The notes under the pieces: generated by a model
What the model was told of the DNA's origin: nothing
Databases searched by the model: none
What the model saw: only the letters and a program-made list of their open reading frames with translations
Assembly (NCBI GenBank): GCA_016858145.1
Contig: JAEHOE010000025.1
Location: forward strand, 186,001-250,000
Length of the DNA stretch: 64,000 nt
Reading direction: 5' to 3'
From: Edaphochlamys debaryana
Lineage: Eukaryota; Chlorophyta; Chlorophyceae; Chlamydomonadales
Program-made: the position numbers and the translations under genes
Shown: positions 11,255-25,000 of the stretch, piece by piece
Position numbering within the stretch: position 1 is the first letter of the stretch
How the letters are laid out: every line of letters begins with the position of its first letter

Positions 11255-12539
11255 GCTCACTAAGATTTCTTCTGTTGTGGTGGTCACGGTCAAGACTCGT
11301 AGACACGCAAGTCCAAAACAAGGGTACAACAAGGACCAGTCACCAGCTGCCGAAGCTGCCGATCACCAAAAGCTGTAGCAACCCTTTCCATGCCCCTGCA
11401 ATCCAGCGCAAGGGAGATCACTACCGGTTCTGCCCACGGAGGGGCAGACCTGGGTAGCTGCACGTAGCCTTGACCCCAAGACGGCAGCACCTAGCCCCCG
11501 CCATCACACAGGACGTCTCCGTCGTTGGCACTTGGGCCTTATCATTTGACTTTCGTTGTACGCGGATCACGTAACTTGACCGTCCTGAGGAGGCGCTCAG
11601 GACAGCACCCGCTCCTCTCATCAGCGGCAGACCGGTACCGTAGCCCCTCTCCACCCACTGCTACCGATGTCCCCGTCACACGCGGTCAGTGCCGTTGGCT
11701 TTCCAGTGCCAAGCCCGTGCCCCAAGTCGCATTGCTGCGTGTCCCTCCAGGCCGCCGAGCGCCCGCACCAAAGGCCGCGCACCCGGGGCCATGCGCCGCA
11801 CAGTGCACTTGGCAGTGCCCCCCTCCCCACCTCGCGCCCACATTGCCAGCTCCAGAACCATGCCTGCCTATCCTCCCTACCACCTCCTCAGCCTTGGCCT
11901 CCCGGCAAGGGTCGCCGTCCGGGAAGGACCCGGGTAGCCGTGGTTCAAGCATCTGACCAGACCCTGCCCTGCAGGTGGTTTGCCGGTCACACCCGGCGCA
12001 TCCTACCCACACGCCGAAGAGAAAGACAAGTAAAGCGTCAACGAAAAGAGAAGAGGGTCAAACAATAACCTCACCGTCCTCCACAGTCATCCCCACGAAA
12101 GGACACGAGCACGCTCTGCTGCTTGGGCTCCCATGGCCCTACCGAAACCTCCACCCGCCCGTTCCCCTGCCGCGCCAATCCCCGCCCACGGCGCTGCTGC
12201 GCGTAGCTCGGCCCCATAGCGCTCGTCGCTCCTCGCCCGCACTCTGCCGTAGGGCGTGCTACCCGCACTCTGCCTGAGGGCGCGCTACGGCCTCCGCTAC
12301 AGCTTGTGAAGCCTCCACCATGCCGCCGGCGCCAGGGCCGCCTGACGGCCCGCCAGCCACACCTGTATCGGTGCCCCTTGCCGGCCGCCAGCGCGCTCCA
12401 CCCCCTCATGCCCGCTCGCTCCAACGCCCGCCGCTGGCGGCGCAAGCCCTCCTCACGGTGTACCCCGCACAAACCCTCGTGCTGCTCGCCACCCCGTCCG
12501 CCGCCCCTGCGTCCCCGCCACCTCGCGCCCGGGCGGCCG
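11255..12539 (-). other. Probable kinesin 3' UTR, no gene seen
   Basis: No coding exon is supported here on either strand. The stretch lies downstream of the kinesin stop at 12540 and upstream of the candidate signal at 11250-11254, so it is best read as 3' UTR. Confidence 0.4.
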
Positions 12540-15500
12540 CTATCGGCTGAGCCCGCTGGGCGTGGGCCGCCGGGAGCCCGGGGTTGCCATGGAGTCTCGC
12601 GACCCGACCCGGCTGATGCCGCCGCCCTCGCCCGCGGGAGTGCGCGCGCCGGACATGGGCCGGCTGGGCGAGGGGCTGGGGCCGGAGCCGTTGGAGCCCT
12701 CGGCCCCCACCACGTTGGCCCGGGCGCGGCCCAGCTCCACCTTGCGAGCGCGCGACGCAAACTCCAGCGAGCACTTGGTCTCGCCCACGTTCTCGATGGC
12801 GGGGGACACGTTGACAATCATGACGCACTTGGAGTTGCCGCCCAGCGAGTCCTCCAGCAGCCGCGTGAGCTGCGGAGGGCGGAATGCGGAGGGGCGGGGA
12901 CGGGCGCGCGCGTCAAGGGTATGCGAGGCCAGCTCACGCAGGGGCCCCCGCTGCCGCAGCCGATTTTCAGGCTAGGCGGGCCCCGATTGCGCTCACAAGC
13001 TCGGGGATAGGCCCCGCGCCGCGCCTCCACAACCCTCCGCCTCCGCCCTGCACCCTCCACCCCACCCAGCCTTCACGCACCTTGGAGTTGCGGTAGGGGA
13101 TGTGCGCGTTGCGCTGCTGCAGCGCCTGGATCACGTCGCCCAGCGCCGAGAGGGACTTGTTGATGGCCTGCGCCTCCTTGAGCCGGTCGCCCTGCGCGCC
13201 CGTGCGGGAGAGGCGCTCGGAGCCGGCTAGGTCGATGAGGTGCAGCTTGCCCCGCAGCTGGGAGCCTGGGGGGCGCGGGAGGGGAGAGGGGCGGCGGCGG
13301 TGGGTGAGTTGTGGAGTGGCGTGCCAGCGTGTAGGGCTTTAAAGCGCGTGTGCCCGGCATGGAGGCCGCAGGCAGCTTGTGTGGCAAGGCCGGCGGGGGC
13401 CGGGATTGTTGGTACCCCCTTCGAGGCTGTGCCGCCCTGCCGGTGGTGACTGCCCAACCGCTGGTCGCACCGTTGATCTTGCTGGTGCAGGTGATGTGCA
13501 CCGACAGCACCAGGTGGGAGCGGGATGAGTGCTCGTTCATGTTTGTGGCGAAGGTGGAGCGGTTGGACTTGCCTGGGGACGGGTGGCAGGGGCGGGGGCG
13601 GCGTGGAGGTGGAGGTGGAGGGCGAGGTGACAGGGCGCTGCTTGACCCCTTTGGTACTCGGACAACCGCCTCCCCAACACAACGCCTCCCCATAACACCT
13701 GGCACACAAAGCACTCCGCTAGCCCCTAAGCACCCCCCGCACCTCGGTCGATGAGGGCCGACACCTCGTCCATGGTGGCCACCTCCTCCTGCTTGAGCCC
13801 GGGCACGTACATGCCATCGGGGCCCTGGGGAAGAGGGATGGAGGGAGGCAGAGGGGAGCAGGGGTCAGAGGGATGCGTCACCGCTGCGTAATACGCTCTG
13901 TACCACTATCACACACAGCCGGTCAAGTGGCGAGGACAGTCAAGGACCCCCCCACCTTCCCACATCACGCGCCCCACACCGCACGCTCCGCACCTGCTTG
14001 ACGTCCAGCTTGTCGCCGTCCTGCTTGCCGCTCATGAGCAGGTCGTAGATCTGCTCGTTGTAGATCTCCAGTACGGAGGCCGTGAAGGCGTACGACATGG
14101 ATCCTGATCGGTCGGCGGCCAGGCGGAAGAGGTCGCCCAGGGCGCGGAGGTTGACACCGGGGTCGTCCTGGGGGGGAGGATTGATGAAAGAGGAGGCGGG
14201 CAAGACCAACAGGAGACTTGAGCACAGAAGGGCAGGAGTTTAAGGAAGGCTGGAGCTGGGCTTGCTCCTAGCGGCAATCCATGGCCACGGCGGGCACGCA
14301 GCTGCCGACACCACTGAAGTGCCCGTGAACCGGTCCCAGGCACGTGAGGGAGGGGGGAATGCTGCGCGCACCTCTGGCCCCTCCATCGTGAACGTCTTGC
14401 CCGAGCCCGTCTGGCCGTACGCCATGATGGCGACGTTGTAACCGTCCAGTACGGACGTGACGAGCGCGGCCACCTCGTCGTACACCTGTACGGCACAGAC
14501 AGGAGGAGGCACACGGAATCAAGTCCTGCGGCGCCCTGCTCTTCATACTCCGCCCCCGGCTCGGCAGCTCAGCCAACGCACCAACGCATCCGCACATCAA
14601 CACCAATGCGCCCACACCGTTCCGAGCGCTCCCTCTGCGTGCCCCCACCTTGCTCTGTCCGTCGCTGGGTGCCAGCACGCGGTCGAACTCAAAGTCCTTC
14701 TCCGCCTTGTTGTCCACCGAGGCCACACGCAGAGCCTCCTCGCTCACCACCTGCGGCCCAGGCCATGGGGGATTCGGGGTGGGTTTGGGTGTGTTGCCCA
14801 TCGGATTCCATTGGCTTTGATCTTGGTGTTTTATCCAGGCACAACAGCGAGCGCCTCCAGGACTTCCGCCCCGGCGAGGCCTTCCTGCCCGAGCCCCCGT
14901 CGTGCCGGCGCCCCCCGCCCCGCCCTCCCCCAGGCCGTCGCACCTGCACGGGGCTGTCGGCGCCCTGGCCCCCGTGCTCCTTGCCGACCAGCGGCCGGAT
15001 GCGGCACAGCACGCGGATGTTGCCCTTGAGCTCCAGAACCTGGGGGAGGGAGCCGGGGGCGGGGGCGGGTGAGTGAGGTAGGCAGAAGGCGTAGAAAGTA
15101 TCGCCCGTGTACGCCGCTCGCGCCAGCTTGCGAGCCGCGGTCCCGGGTCACAGGCCCCTGGGTGGGTGGCAACCAACGCCCGTCAGTGCCGCTCGCGCCA
15201 GCTTGCAAACCCCGATCCCCACGTGCCAGGCCCCCGGCGGCCTAGCCCCACCATGTTGTGCAGCTTGCGGCGCTTCTCGAACTCCGCGCGCCACTTCTCC
15301 TGGAAGTGTGCGATCTGGCCCGCCGCCTCCAGCTCCCGGATCTTGGCGGCCTGGGCAGCCTGGGGGCGGCAGGGGCAGGGCACGGGGCAGGGCACGAGCG
15401 TCAGGACACAGGGAGGGAGTCAGCCGCAGTGAGCGCCACTGCAGCGCCACACGACACCCAGCAGCGCCCTTTGGCCCGCGCGCGGGAGCGGTGGAGGCAT

Positions 15501-18500
15501 CCGCGCCTGCCTACCTCTTTCCGCACGTTGTCCGTCTCGTCCCGTGCATCCCGCAGCGCCGCGTCCATGTCCGACAGCTTGGTGCGCAGGTCGGTCTGCG
15601 CGGAGCGCACGCGCGCAATCTCCTTGTCGCGCACCAGCCGCGTCATCTGCGTCAGCGTCTTGTCGGAGAACATCTCCTCCTGGAACTTGACCTGGGGGGG
15701 GGGAGGGGGAAGGGGGCGCACGATACGGTACCGTTGGGGCGGGATGGGCGGGGCGGGGGTGCGTGGGGCCAGCGCGTCGGGGCCGGGGGCGACGTGTACG
15801 GGCCCGTCCGTCCGTTGTCACGCGGCCGCCGGCCAGCCTCGCAAGGGCGTCGGGGCCGGGGCCCAAGGGCGAGGTGTATGCCTTTGTGCCTGCCCAGGCC
15901 CGGCTCGGCTAGCCCTCGGCATCCTGGGCGGCCCGGTCCGCATCCATGCCGCCCCAGCCAGCCGCCTTGCTTGCAGCCCCGCGGCCCTCGCCCACAAGGG
16001 CCCCTCCCAGTCCAAGCCGCCCCCGCTGCTGCCGCCGCCCCCACGCACCAGCTCCTCCAGCACGCCCTCCCGCAGAGCATGCAGCTCGTCCAGCTTGGTC
16101 TGGGGGGGGAGAGCAGGGAGGGAGGGGGTGGTGGAGAGGGAAGGCCACAGGGCAGGGGCTGGAGAGGGGTGGCGGGCAGGCAGGGCAGCAAGGGGCGGGC
16201 GGCTCCACTGCCAGCCCCTGCGCCGGCACGCTCTGCCAGTGCCCACAGAGGCCCCCTCGCACCCACTGGTGTCCTTTCCCAACCGCGAAACGCCTCCTCC
16301 ACCGCACCTGCACGGCCTGCAGCTGGTGCTTGAAGCCCGCCGCCGCGTCGTTCTTAACGGCCGCCATGCGCCCCTTCATCTCCTGTGGCACAGGGGAGCA
16401 GGCGTGGAAATCCGTCCGTTAGGGCTTGGGATCGGCCCCACATGGCCCCCTCCCCCTCTTCCCCAAGCTGTGCGGTTTCCTAGCTGGCATTTGGGAGCCA
16501 GGGCAAGGGCTGATCCGCAGCACTCCTCCGCCCCGACGGGACTCGGGCTTCCCTCACAGACTGCCCAGGACACCTCACGACAGCCTCCGCCCATACACCC
16601 TCTTCCTTCCCACAATCCAACCCCCAGCAAGCGCCCCCCAAGGCCGCTCCCAGGTCTACCGCCCCACGGCCGCTCCCCGCGTGGCCCCTCACCGTCACGG
16701 CCGCCAGCGCATCGCTCTTGGTGGAGTTGAGCTGGTTGATCTGGGCCTGCGGGCGCGCAGCCGGGGTGCGGCTCAGGCCCAGCTGCTGCCGCCCAGCCCC
16801 TGCCCACCCCTGCCTCGCGGGGCATCGCCCCAGCCCACTCCCTGCTCCGCCCTGACCCCGCCCGCGGATGGAGCGGGGGTCGCTGTAAGGTCCTGGCACG
16901 CCGACCCTCACCACCCGCCCTGTCGTGCCCTCTCCCGACACGCTGCCTCCACCTCACCAACCCCACCTCTCTCCCATCCACCCCACCCTGCCCCTGAAGG
17001 CCCCAGACCTGCTGGCAGACCGCTCGGCGACGGACCTCTACCGCAAGGTGAGACTCGGGCTTTGGGCGCCGCCCCTTTAATATCCCCCCAGCCCCCCTCA
17101 GCCAAGCCCCCCACCTGCTTGGCCTTGAGCTCCGCCTCCAGCTCCTGCACCCGCTTGCTGTGCTGCTCAGTGAGCGCCCACAGCTGCTTCTGCAGCTCCG
17201 CCGCCTGCTCCCCCGCGCTGGCCGCCGCCATGGCCGCCTGCTGCCCGCGCAGGTTGGCCTCCGCGTGCGCCATCTCGGAGCGGAGCGAGGACACCTGCTG
17301 CTGGAGCAGCTCGCGGGCCTTGGGGGGAGGGTGGGGTTGCGGGGTTGGGAGGTGTGGGTGGGGTGAGTGAGGAAGTGCGCGTGGGCTGAGCGGGCTGGTG
17401 CATCAGAGTTTGGTGCTATCCGGGGAGGAGGGATGCGTTGCTGGCTTGGGTATGGAGTTGGGTGTGGGGTTGGGAGGGGTGGTGGTGAGGAAAGGGGTGC
17501 GCGTGGGCTGGGCAGGGTCGTGAGGGTAGCGGTGGAAGTGCGCCGGCAGCGGGGCCTGGAAGGGTATGGGAGGCGGCGCGGGGAGGACGGAGGGCCTGCC
17601 AGCGTGCAGTCCCAAGCGGCCTTAGGGCAGCTCCTCTCTTGTGGGCCCCTCGCAGCACGGATTCCCACAACACCGCCCCCGTACCAACGGGGCGTCTGCT
17701 TCCCACCTCGTCCTCCACAGCCCACCCCGCCCCTCAAGTGGACTGCCCGCAACGCAGCAGCAGGCCCGTCTCCACCCCCTCGGCCCCTCCCCATCCCCAT
17801 TCCCCACACGCATGCCCCCCGGGTCCCCCAGCTGCTGAGCCCCACCTGCACCGCCTCGTCCCGCTCCCGCTGCAGGTCCGAGCTGGCGCCGCCCGAGCGC
17901 CGCAGCGTCGCGATCTCCTTGTCCTTGGCGGCCAGGGCACTCTGCAGGGGCGGACAGCGGCAGCAGCAGCCGGTGAGCTACATGGGAGGCAGGGGCCGCA
18001 GCCAGCTAGGGAACGGCGGGCCAGGGCTGCTAGGTCCGGCGCGCAGGGAATGCGGTGGAGATCTGCCACCGCCGGCGAGTTGCGGTTTCCCCACTATCGG
18101 CTACCCCACCCAAGCGGCCCGTCAGTGCCCGTCAGAGCCCCCCCGTTGTCATCACACATTAGCTCTAGGGCCGGCTCCGTCCGGCACCCCACCCCGTTGC
18201 CACCCCACGCCCCACGTTCTCAGCGGCCCCGCACGCGTTCACCAGACCGTCCCGCCAACCACGGCCCTCAAGCCGCCGTCAGCCCACAGCTCGAGCGCCC
18301 GCCCCCGGCAGCTGCCCCGCCAGCTCCCCTCCCCGACCCTCCCCACCCCACCTTGGCCTCAAAGAGCTGCCGCTCCAGCTCCTGCACCTCCTCATCCACC
18401 TCCGCCTCGCCGCCCGCAGCAGCGAGCTTGGCCTGAGGGCAGCACCAAACCCACCACCTTCAGTGCCCAAGATGCTTTCCCTGCGCTCCTTCGTGCGGAG

Positions 18501-20718
18501 GCCACGGGCGTTCAGCCTGCAGCCCCCCTCCCTGCTCCGGTAGCTCCCTCCCAAACGCGTACTCATGCTGGCCCCCACGCTCCACCTCGCAGGGTCACAG
18601 GGTTTCCCAGCCCGGCGACCGGCCCTCCCCTCTTGCCCGGCATCCACCACCGCCCAAGCCCAAGCCCGGAGCCACCCACCCGCAGCCGCGCCGCCTCCGC
18701 CTCCGCCTCGTGCAGCTTGGCGTCGCGCGCCGAGAGCTGCCGCTGCAGCGCAGCCACATCGCCCGACACGTCGCTGCGGACGCGGCGGGGAGCGGGGGCA
18801 TTCGTGGTTCGGCTCATGGGGTCAGTCCGTCGGGTGATCACCCTGCTGGCTATGGCAGCTGACCTGGCTGCGGTTCAAATGCTGAGCTGTCCGGGCCAGG
18901 GGGCCCTCCTAATCACACCACCGCAGCCGCCAGGCAGCTCCAGCCTAGCAGAGCAACGCAGGCGGCCCTACCGCACCCTCTGCCTGGCTGCCTGCATCCC
19001 CCGAACCCTCAGGTGCTTCCTCCTCCCGCCAGCCCACCCGCCCACCTGCCCCCGTGCAGGCTGGTGGCCCCCGGCTGCTGCTCCCGCGCCCCCTTGAGCT
19101 CCTCGTGCAGCAGCCGCAGCTCGTGCTGGAGCTCGGGGATGACCTGGGGGCGCGGCGGAGGGCCGGGGGTTGAGCAGGGAGGGTCCCTCGGGCGGGCCGC
19201 CGGCAATGCCGCTTTCCCTGCCCTACGTGGGCTCATGATGCCTGACCACTAGCAACCACGCGGCCAGTGTCCCCTCCGCTACAGCACACACTGCCTCCTT
19301 TTCCAGGTGCATGTGGCGCGCATGCGGCTGCTTGCGGGCCGGCACCTCGCTGAGCACCCGTGCTTGGTCTGAACTCCCCTGGCCGCCAAGCACACGTAGT
19401 CTTGCTGACGCGCATCCGGTTGCTGTGATGCACTGGCCTCATCACACCCCAGTGGGACTGTGCCCCGCCGAGGCCAGAGGGCCTGGGCAGGCTTGCGACG
19501 CCCGCTCATGCCATCGTCTCGCTGACCGACCCACCTCCACATTGCCGGGGTACTGTAGCCCCGTCTCCGTGCGCAATGCCTGGGGCACGGCCAGGTGGGT
19601 GAGGACAGTTGAGGCACCGTTTGACCGGGTCCCGTCGCGGACGCCGGGCACTAGCTAACACGAGGCCGAGTAGGTCAGAGCCAACACGAGGCCGAGCAAA
19701 GATGAGGCCCAACCCAGCGCCCTGTGCGCCCCCGCCGCCAAGCGCACCTGCAGCTGCTCCTGGCTGCGGTCAAGCAGGTCCGCCAGGTACTGGTCGTATC
19801 CCTGAGGGCACACGAGCAAAGTCACAAACCAGCGTTAGCACTGTGCATCGGGGCAACTTGGATAGGGGCAGGGCAGTGCTGCGGACGCGTGCCTTGCGGC
19901 AGGGCGGTGGTACAGTGAAGGGTTGATGGCAGGGTCGCGGAGGGAGGGCCGTGCTCCACGGCCCCTGTTGCACAGTGTTCCACTCCAGCGGCACTTGAAG
20001 CCACCTGGCGACTCAGTTGGCCAGTACGCTGCTTTGGGGCCTGGACACAGCTGGAGCTGTCCACGTGCTCGGGGTCCCCGCCGTCAGGCGCCTGCCCTGC
20101 GGCGGAACCCGACCCAGTCCCTACCTTCACTTTGATGATTTGCCGCCGCCTGGCCTCCATCTCCTTGCCGAACAAGTCGCGATACCCGTATGATGGCACC
20201 GCGTTCTTGCCGTTGGTGTGCTTGCGCTGCTGCGTGACCAGCAGGGGTTCCTCATCGCCCTCCTCCCCCTCATCGCCCTCCATGAAGTCGTCCTCATACT
20301 CCTCCTCATCCTCCACGTCATACTCCTCGTCAAGGCCCTGCGGGGAAGACCCGAGGTGCGCGTCGGCTATTTGCCATCCAGGCATGTGCCGCTTGCGGTT
20401 CCATCGCCGCAGCCCGCTAGAGAGCTTGAGGGTGATAAAGAAGGGTACGATGGCAACATCCATGCGCGGAGCCCTGGCGCTTGCCGGACCCCGGACTTGC
20501 CAATTCTGCGAGGAGTGTACGCTTCTTCGCCTGCACAGCCTGCTCCGAGTGTTGGAAGCTCTTCTCCAGGGTCTTTTGCGCGAGGTCAGGATTGTATTCC
20601 TGCAAGTGCAACACCACTGGTGCGTCAAGCAGGCTGCGCACAGCTGGATTTGAGCTCGCGCTGTGCTGGGTTCCCCCGGAACCCTTCTGACCAGCGGCTT
20701 CTTGAATTGGGGCGGCAT
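12540..20718 (-). CDS. Kinesin-14 family, C-terminal motor protein
   Basis: Twenty-two phase-consistent exons: 20718-20692, 20599-20501, 20337-20125, 19801-19748, 19143-19046, 18773-18680, 18432-18352, 17941-17846, 17318-17115, 16746-16693, 16382-16308, 16099-16049, 15691-15515, 15359-15252, 15039-14944, 14750-14649, 14485-14372, 14167-13994, 13824-13743, 13572-13471, 13265-13081, 12869-12540; 871 residues. The N terminus is acidic ([15 protein letters not shown]) and is followed by heptad-rich coiled coil to about residue 477. The motor follows the kinesin-14 neck [14 protein letters not shown], with P-loop GQTGSGKT at about 567-574, switch I NEHSSRSH near 680 and switch II DLAGSER near 712. 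A motor after the stalk marks minus-end-directed kinesin-14s, used on spindle or cytoplasmic microtubules. The tail after the motor is Ser/Pro/Gly-rich. The first two small exons are least certain; the ATG at 20718 was chosen because it splices in phase into exon 2. Intron 2 starts GCAAGT. Confidence 0.92.
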
Positions 20719-22048
20719 GTTGACGGTTCAATAGGCCAGCGCTGTAAGTCCAGAAGTCTGTGGAATGCGTTTGGCGAACCCTGCTCGACGCCAACCTCCT
20801 CGCTATGGGTGTCTAACTGATGGTTACTGTGCTGACAATAAGCGGTCAACAGCTACAAGGGCGCGGCCCTGGTTGGTTGCCAGGCTCCTGAATGTCCGTC
20901 AACGTCGACGCTGCCGCTGGGTTACGTGAGCGGGTCGACAAAGCTCGGCGTTGAGTTGGGTAGCGTCGACGCGGCCGACCTGCGCGGCGCGGCTTGAGGA
21001 GAGGAGCGGCCGCATTGCCGTGCCGTACAGGTTGTGACATGGTCAGGCGCTGTGGGCAGGAGGAGTGTGGCTCCAGGACGCCTAGTGAAAGCGCAAGGGG
21101 CGCCGGGTGGGGAGGGGGGGCGGTGGGTGCCGGGCCGGGCCGCCGTCACGGCCGCATGTCGCCCCACATGTCGGCGCCCACTGGGGTTGAGGTGAGATGC
21201 TCGCGAGACACTCATCCTGGCCCCTTTCGCCTTGCTTCGGCGGTCCTCTCTCCCCTTACAGATCAGCACCCGTCAAGGCTCTACTGGGTGGGGTACGATG
21301 TGAGCCGCCGGCCGCCCGGCGCCAGGGATTACCCAACACCATGCGCGAGCGTACCTGCCGGTAATTCACGCACCCTGCCCCACTACGCCCCTTTGTCTAC
21401 AAGTACCCGGCCTTACTCGACTCCATGGCCTCCTGGTAACTGGGGGCCCGGACCCCTGTGTGGCCTCGTGCACTTGCTTTGCATTCGCTCAGCAACCAGC
21501 ACCATCCCGCTCAGCATTGCAATTTACTCGGCAACCCTTTCCCCCCCCCCCGCTCAGCCACTATGCCCAGCTTCTCTACATATCTCGTATCGACACGTGA
21601 TGCCTGCAAGCCCCTTCCCTTTTACCTCACACCGCTATGTACTGCCCACACCGCACGCATGCCGACACATGAATACACACGGCCGCTGTACATTGCCCAA
21701 GCAAGTCTCAAACTCGCCACGGCACAACACTACAGCCTGTTCCCAAGTCAGCTGATCATGCCTCGTCGGTGGCTCCTAGTCTGAGGCTTGCCAAGCGCCG
21801 CCTGCGCCTGCACCTCCGCCCGGGCCTACTCTGGGGCCCTGACCCGTGTGTGTGCACTCCCATTGCATTCGCTCGGCAACCAGCACCCCTCCTGGCTCAG
21901 CATCCATCGGCAGCCTCTCAGTGGCCCCCTACCGTGTCGCTCACACCGCTATCTACCCTGCACCCCAGGGTTGCACCTCGGCATTGCATTGTCAGAGATT
22001 GGCCCCGTCCACGCAGCCCCGCCAGGTCACACCCCATGCGGGACGCAG
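20719..22048. other. Intergenic: kinesin 5' flank and MYND gene 3' flank
   Basis: No gene is supported. It holds the kinesin promoter side and the 3' UTR of the MYND gene that stops at 22049. A short phrase ([21 protein letters not shown]) occurs near 21485 and again near 21870, a small local direct repeat. The part nearest 22049 is related to sequence below 27864, the matching flank of the duplicated copy. Confidence 0.5.
21256..21260 (-). terminator. Candidate poly(A) signal for the intact MYND gene
   Basis: TTACA on + (TGTAA on -) lies about 790 bases downstream of the stop codon at 22049-22051. Confidence 0.35.
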
Positions 22049-25000
22049 TCACACCTCTTGGACCAACTCCCCGAGCTGTGCGAGGACGTCGTTGCTGTCC
22101 GGCCCCGTGGTAGCTCCTGGAGCCTCCTGGGGGCGCGAGTAAGTCGGGGGGCCGGAGAGAATGAGGCCGGATGGAGTAACGAGGTTGGTGGAGATGGTGG
22201 GTGCTTACATCGCCCACGCCAAGGAGGGCCTCCTGCCCAACACGGGCTCTGCACTGACACTCCCGATCACCGCCCGACCACACGGTACCATCGCAAGGTA
22301 CCAAGACCCGGCCTCACCTGCTCGACGGTCGCCAAGGGATGTGCAAGAATATCGCTGCGGCTGAGCCCCCTGAGGGCCTGCAGGGTGACCTGGGGGCACG
22401 AGAGGGCCGCGGGGGGGTGTATGCAGCGGGGCGCAGGGAGGGGCTAAGGCTTACACAACGACGCGGGACGCAGAAACCGTACAGTGAAGCCCTCAAGACT
22501 TACCCCCTCAGCGTTTTGCACCAAAGCCACGCCGGGGCCCGGTGCAGCCGAGGGGCCTCCCCGCGCCGCTGGCGGGGCTCCCGGCTGAGCCACGGAGGCC
22601 GTGGCGGGGAGGGCTGCGGCCGGAGCGAGCGCGGAGGCTGCCGGCGCCGCCGCCCGGCCGCACGCTTCCTTGTGCCCCGCCCGCCAGTGCGCCGTCTGGC
22701 ACTCGCGGCAGCAGTAGGCGGCCGACCCACATCGCCCGCACCGCTGCAGCCGCAGCCCCGCCTCGCTGTCGCCCGCCAGGTTGGCGCAGGCCGGGTTGGA
22801 GCAGGCGGGGCGCAGCGCGCGCGCAGCCGTCGGCGGGGCCACGAACGCCCAAGCCAGGGTATCCCCCACAGGGACCTCCCATTGGGATTCGAGGCGCCGC
22901 AGCTCCTCCGCCCCTCCCCGTCGCTGCAGGGCTGCAACCAGGGCCTTCACCCGCGCAATGGTCCCCTCACTGCACCCCACCGCGCGCAGCTGCCACAGCA
23001 GCAGCCGCAGCGCCTCGAGTGGCCAGGGCAGGGCGGCGGCGCTGAAGCCTGCGCCGGCGCCACCGCCGCCGCCCGCCGCCGCCGCCCGCCGCACCTCCTC
23101 CGGCCAGACACGCGCCGCACACACGCAGGCCTCCCCGACGGCCTCCAGAGTGGGCCGGTACTCGGGCCCCAGCACTGCACTGCCTCGGTCCTGTAGCCCG
23201 GGAAGGAAGGGCCGGGGCACGGCAAGGGGGCGTGAACTTCGAGTTGGGCCAGGAGATTTAGGCGCCTCAACGAGCGGTGGGGCGGAAGCCACAACAAGAG
23301 CTCATCGGGTGTCAAACCCTACTGGTCTGCATAAGTCCGCATGCTGACCGCACACTCACCGGCAGCATGACCAGGCACGATCCCAGCAGGGAGACCAGTT
23401 GGACGTCGCCCTCCAGGAACGCCCGCCAGTCGGGCACGGCGACGGCGCTGGAGGGGGGCCACCACCTGGAGCTGTCCAGCAGCCTCTCTCGCACACCATC
23501 GTCTGTGGCTTCCGCTGACGCCAACTCGAAGTCAGCGGCGGCCAAGGCTACGAAAGAGCAATCGCCGGGGCCCGCGCTGATGTCAGAACACGCCACGGGC
23601 CCAAGCAGGCCCAGCAGGCGGGCCAGTACCGGGCCCCACGCGATCTCCCCTACGGCCAGCCCCCAGAGGCTGCTCTCGTAGCTCCTGGCCTGCCCGCCGC
23701 GCCCGCCTACGCCCGGCAGCTGCCCGCGACGGTTCAGCTCCCGGGCCGTCGCCTCACGCACGAGCCGCGACAGCTCGGGAAGGAGCGAGACGATTGTGAA
23801 GGTGAATGACAGGGGCGTGCAGCGTTTGCCTTCGTTGCCTTGGGGTTGGTTGGCGTACTGCGGGGCCACGCCCGGGCACATGACGTCCACCAGTTCCATA
23901 GCGGAGTAGACCAGGCACAGCGCGGACCCCACCAGGCCCGTTCGGGCCCAATCCAGGCCCTCCGTCGGCTGGATCAGGACCCCTGGGTCCATACGGCGCA
24001 GGAGTTTGGCGCACGTGGCGCCGAGGGCGGTTACGAGGGGTACCGGGCCGTAGCACTGCAGCACAGTGCTGACGGTTTCGAACTCCTCTGCGTCCGCAAT
24101 GCAGCCGGCAATGGAGGCGGCAGGGCCGCTGGGGTCCTCGCCCGCCCGCCGCAGCAGGCACTCCAGGGTGGGGATGAAACCGCCACGCAGAGCCGCGGCC
24201 AGGGGGCGCGGCGGCCAAGGGGACAGCACTACCTTGACCCCTGCATGCGGTCGGGACAAGGGGGTCGAGGGGCTTGGTTGAGGAAGGCGGCAAGGCGTGG
24301 GCGTCGTGGTGGGGCTCAGGTGAGGACGGCGGCAAAGCGGTGGTGCACGTCTGCTCCAACTCGCAGCGTCGAGGGACGCCCTATCCCTGGTCCCTTCCCT
24401 GTCCAGCCACCCGCGGCCAAGCGCGCCAGGCAGTGCAGCATCCCCCGCCAACCCACCCATCCACTCACGCACGGGGTGCACAACGGCAGTCTCCAGGTCC
24501 ATCATCAGCCCACGCAGCGCTCCCAGCAGTGGCAGGGGCACGTCAGCGGCCCCGCCGGCCGCCAGCACACACGCCCGCAGCAGGGCCCGGCAGATCTCCA
24601 CCTCCTGGGAGCCCAGCGCCTGCCCCGGTGCGGCGGCCGTCAGGCGCCGGAGCCTGCTCAGCAGGTCGGCGGCGGTGGCGCAGGCGGACTCGGGCGGCAG
24701 CAGCTGCAGGAAGGTGCCAGGTGGAGGCACGCCCAGGCCCAGCGCTCCGCCTCCGCCTGCGCGCCGGCCCTGCGCTGCAGCCCCTCCGTCAGGCCCCTCC
24801 GGAGCCAGCTGCCGCGGCCCTGACGCCCCTGTGCTGCTGCCCGCCGGCCCTGCCGCCGCGGGTGCTGTTCCCGCAAAACCCGCTGCACCTGCCCCCGGCC
24901 CCGACCCCGACCCCGCTGCACCTGCCCGCGGCCCCGACCCCGCCGCCGCTACTGCCTCCGGCCCCGCCTCCGCCGCCGCCGCCGCCTCCGCTGCCGCCTC

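Noticed and set aside
17367..19097. Very long open frame on + opposite the kinesin exons, and a similar one at 15258-16730
   Set aside because: GC-rich sequence with few stops gives long antisense frames. These are Pro/Arg/Ser-rich, have no domain and run through kinesin exons and introns alike.
22049..22054. Possibility that the conserved GTG-TGA end of both MYND copies is a selenocysteine codon, given the tRNA-Sec in the window
   Set aside because: No coding continuation with conserved sequence follows the TGA in either copy and I see no obvious SECIS hairpin. A plain stop explains the conservation.
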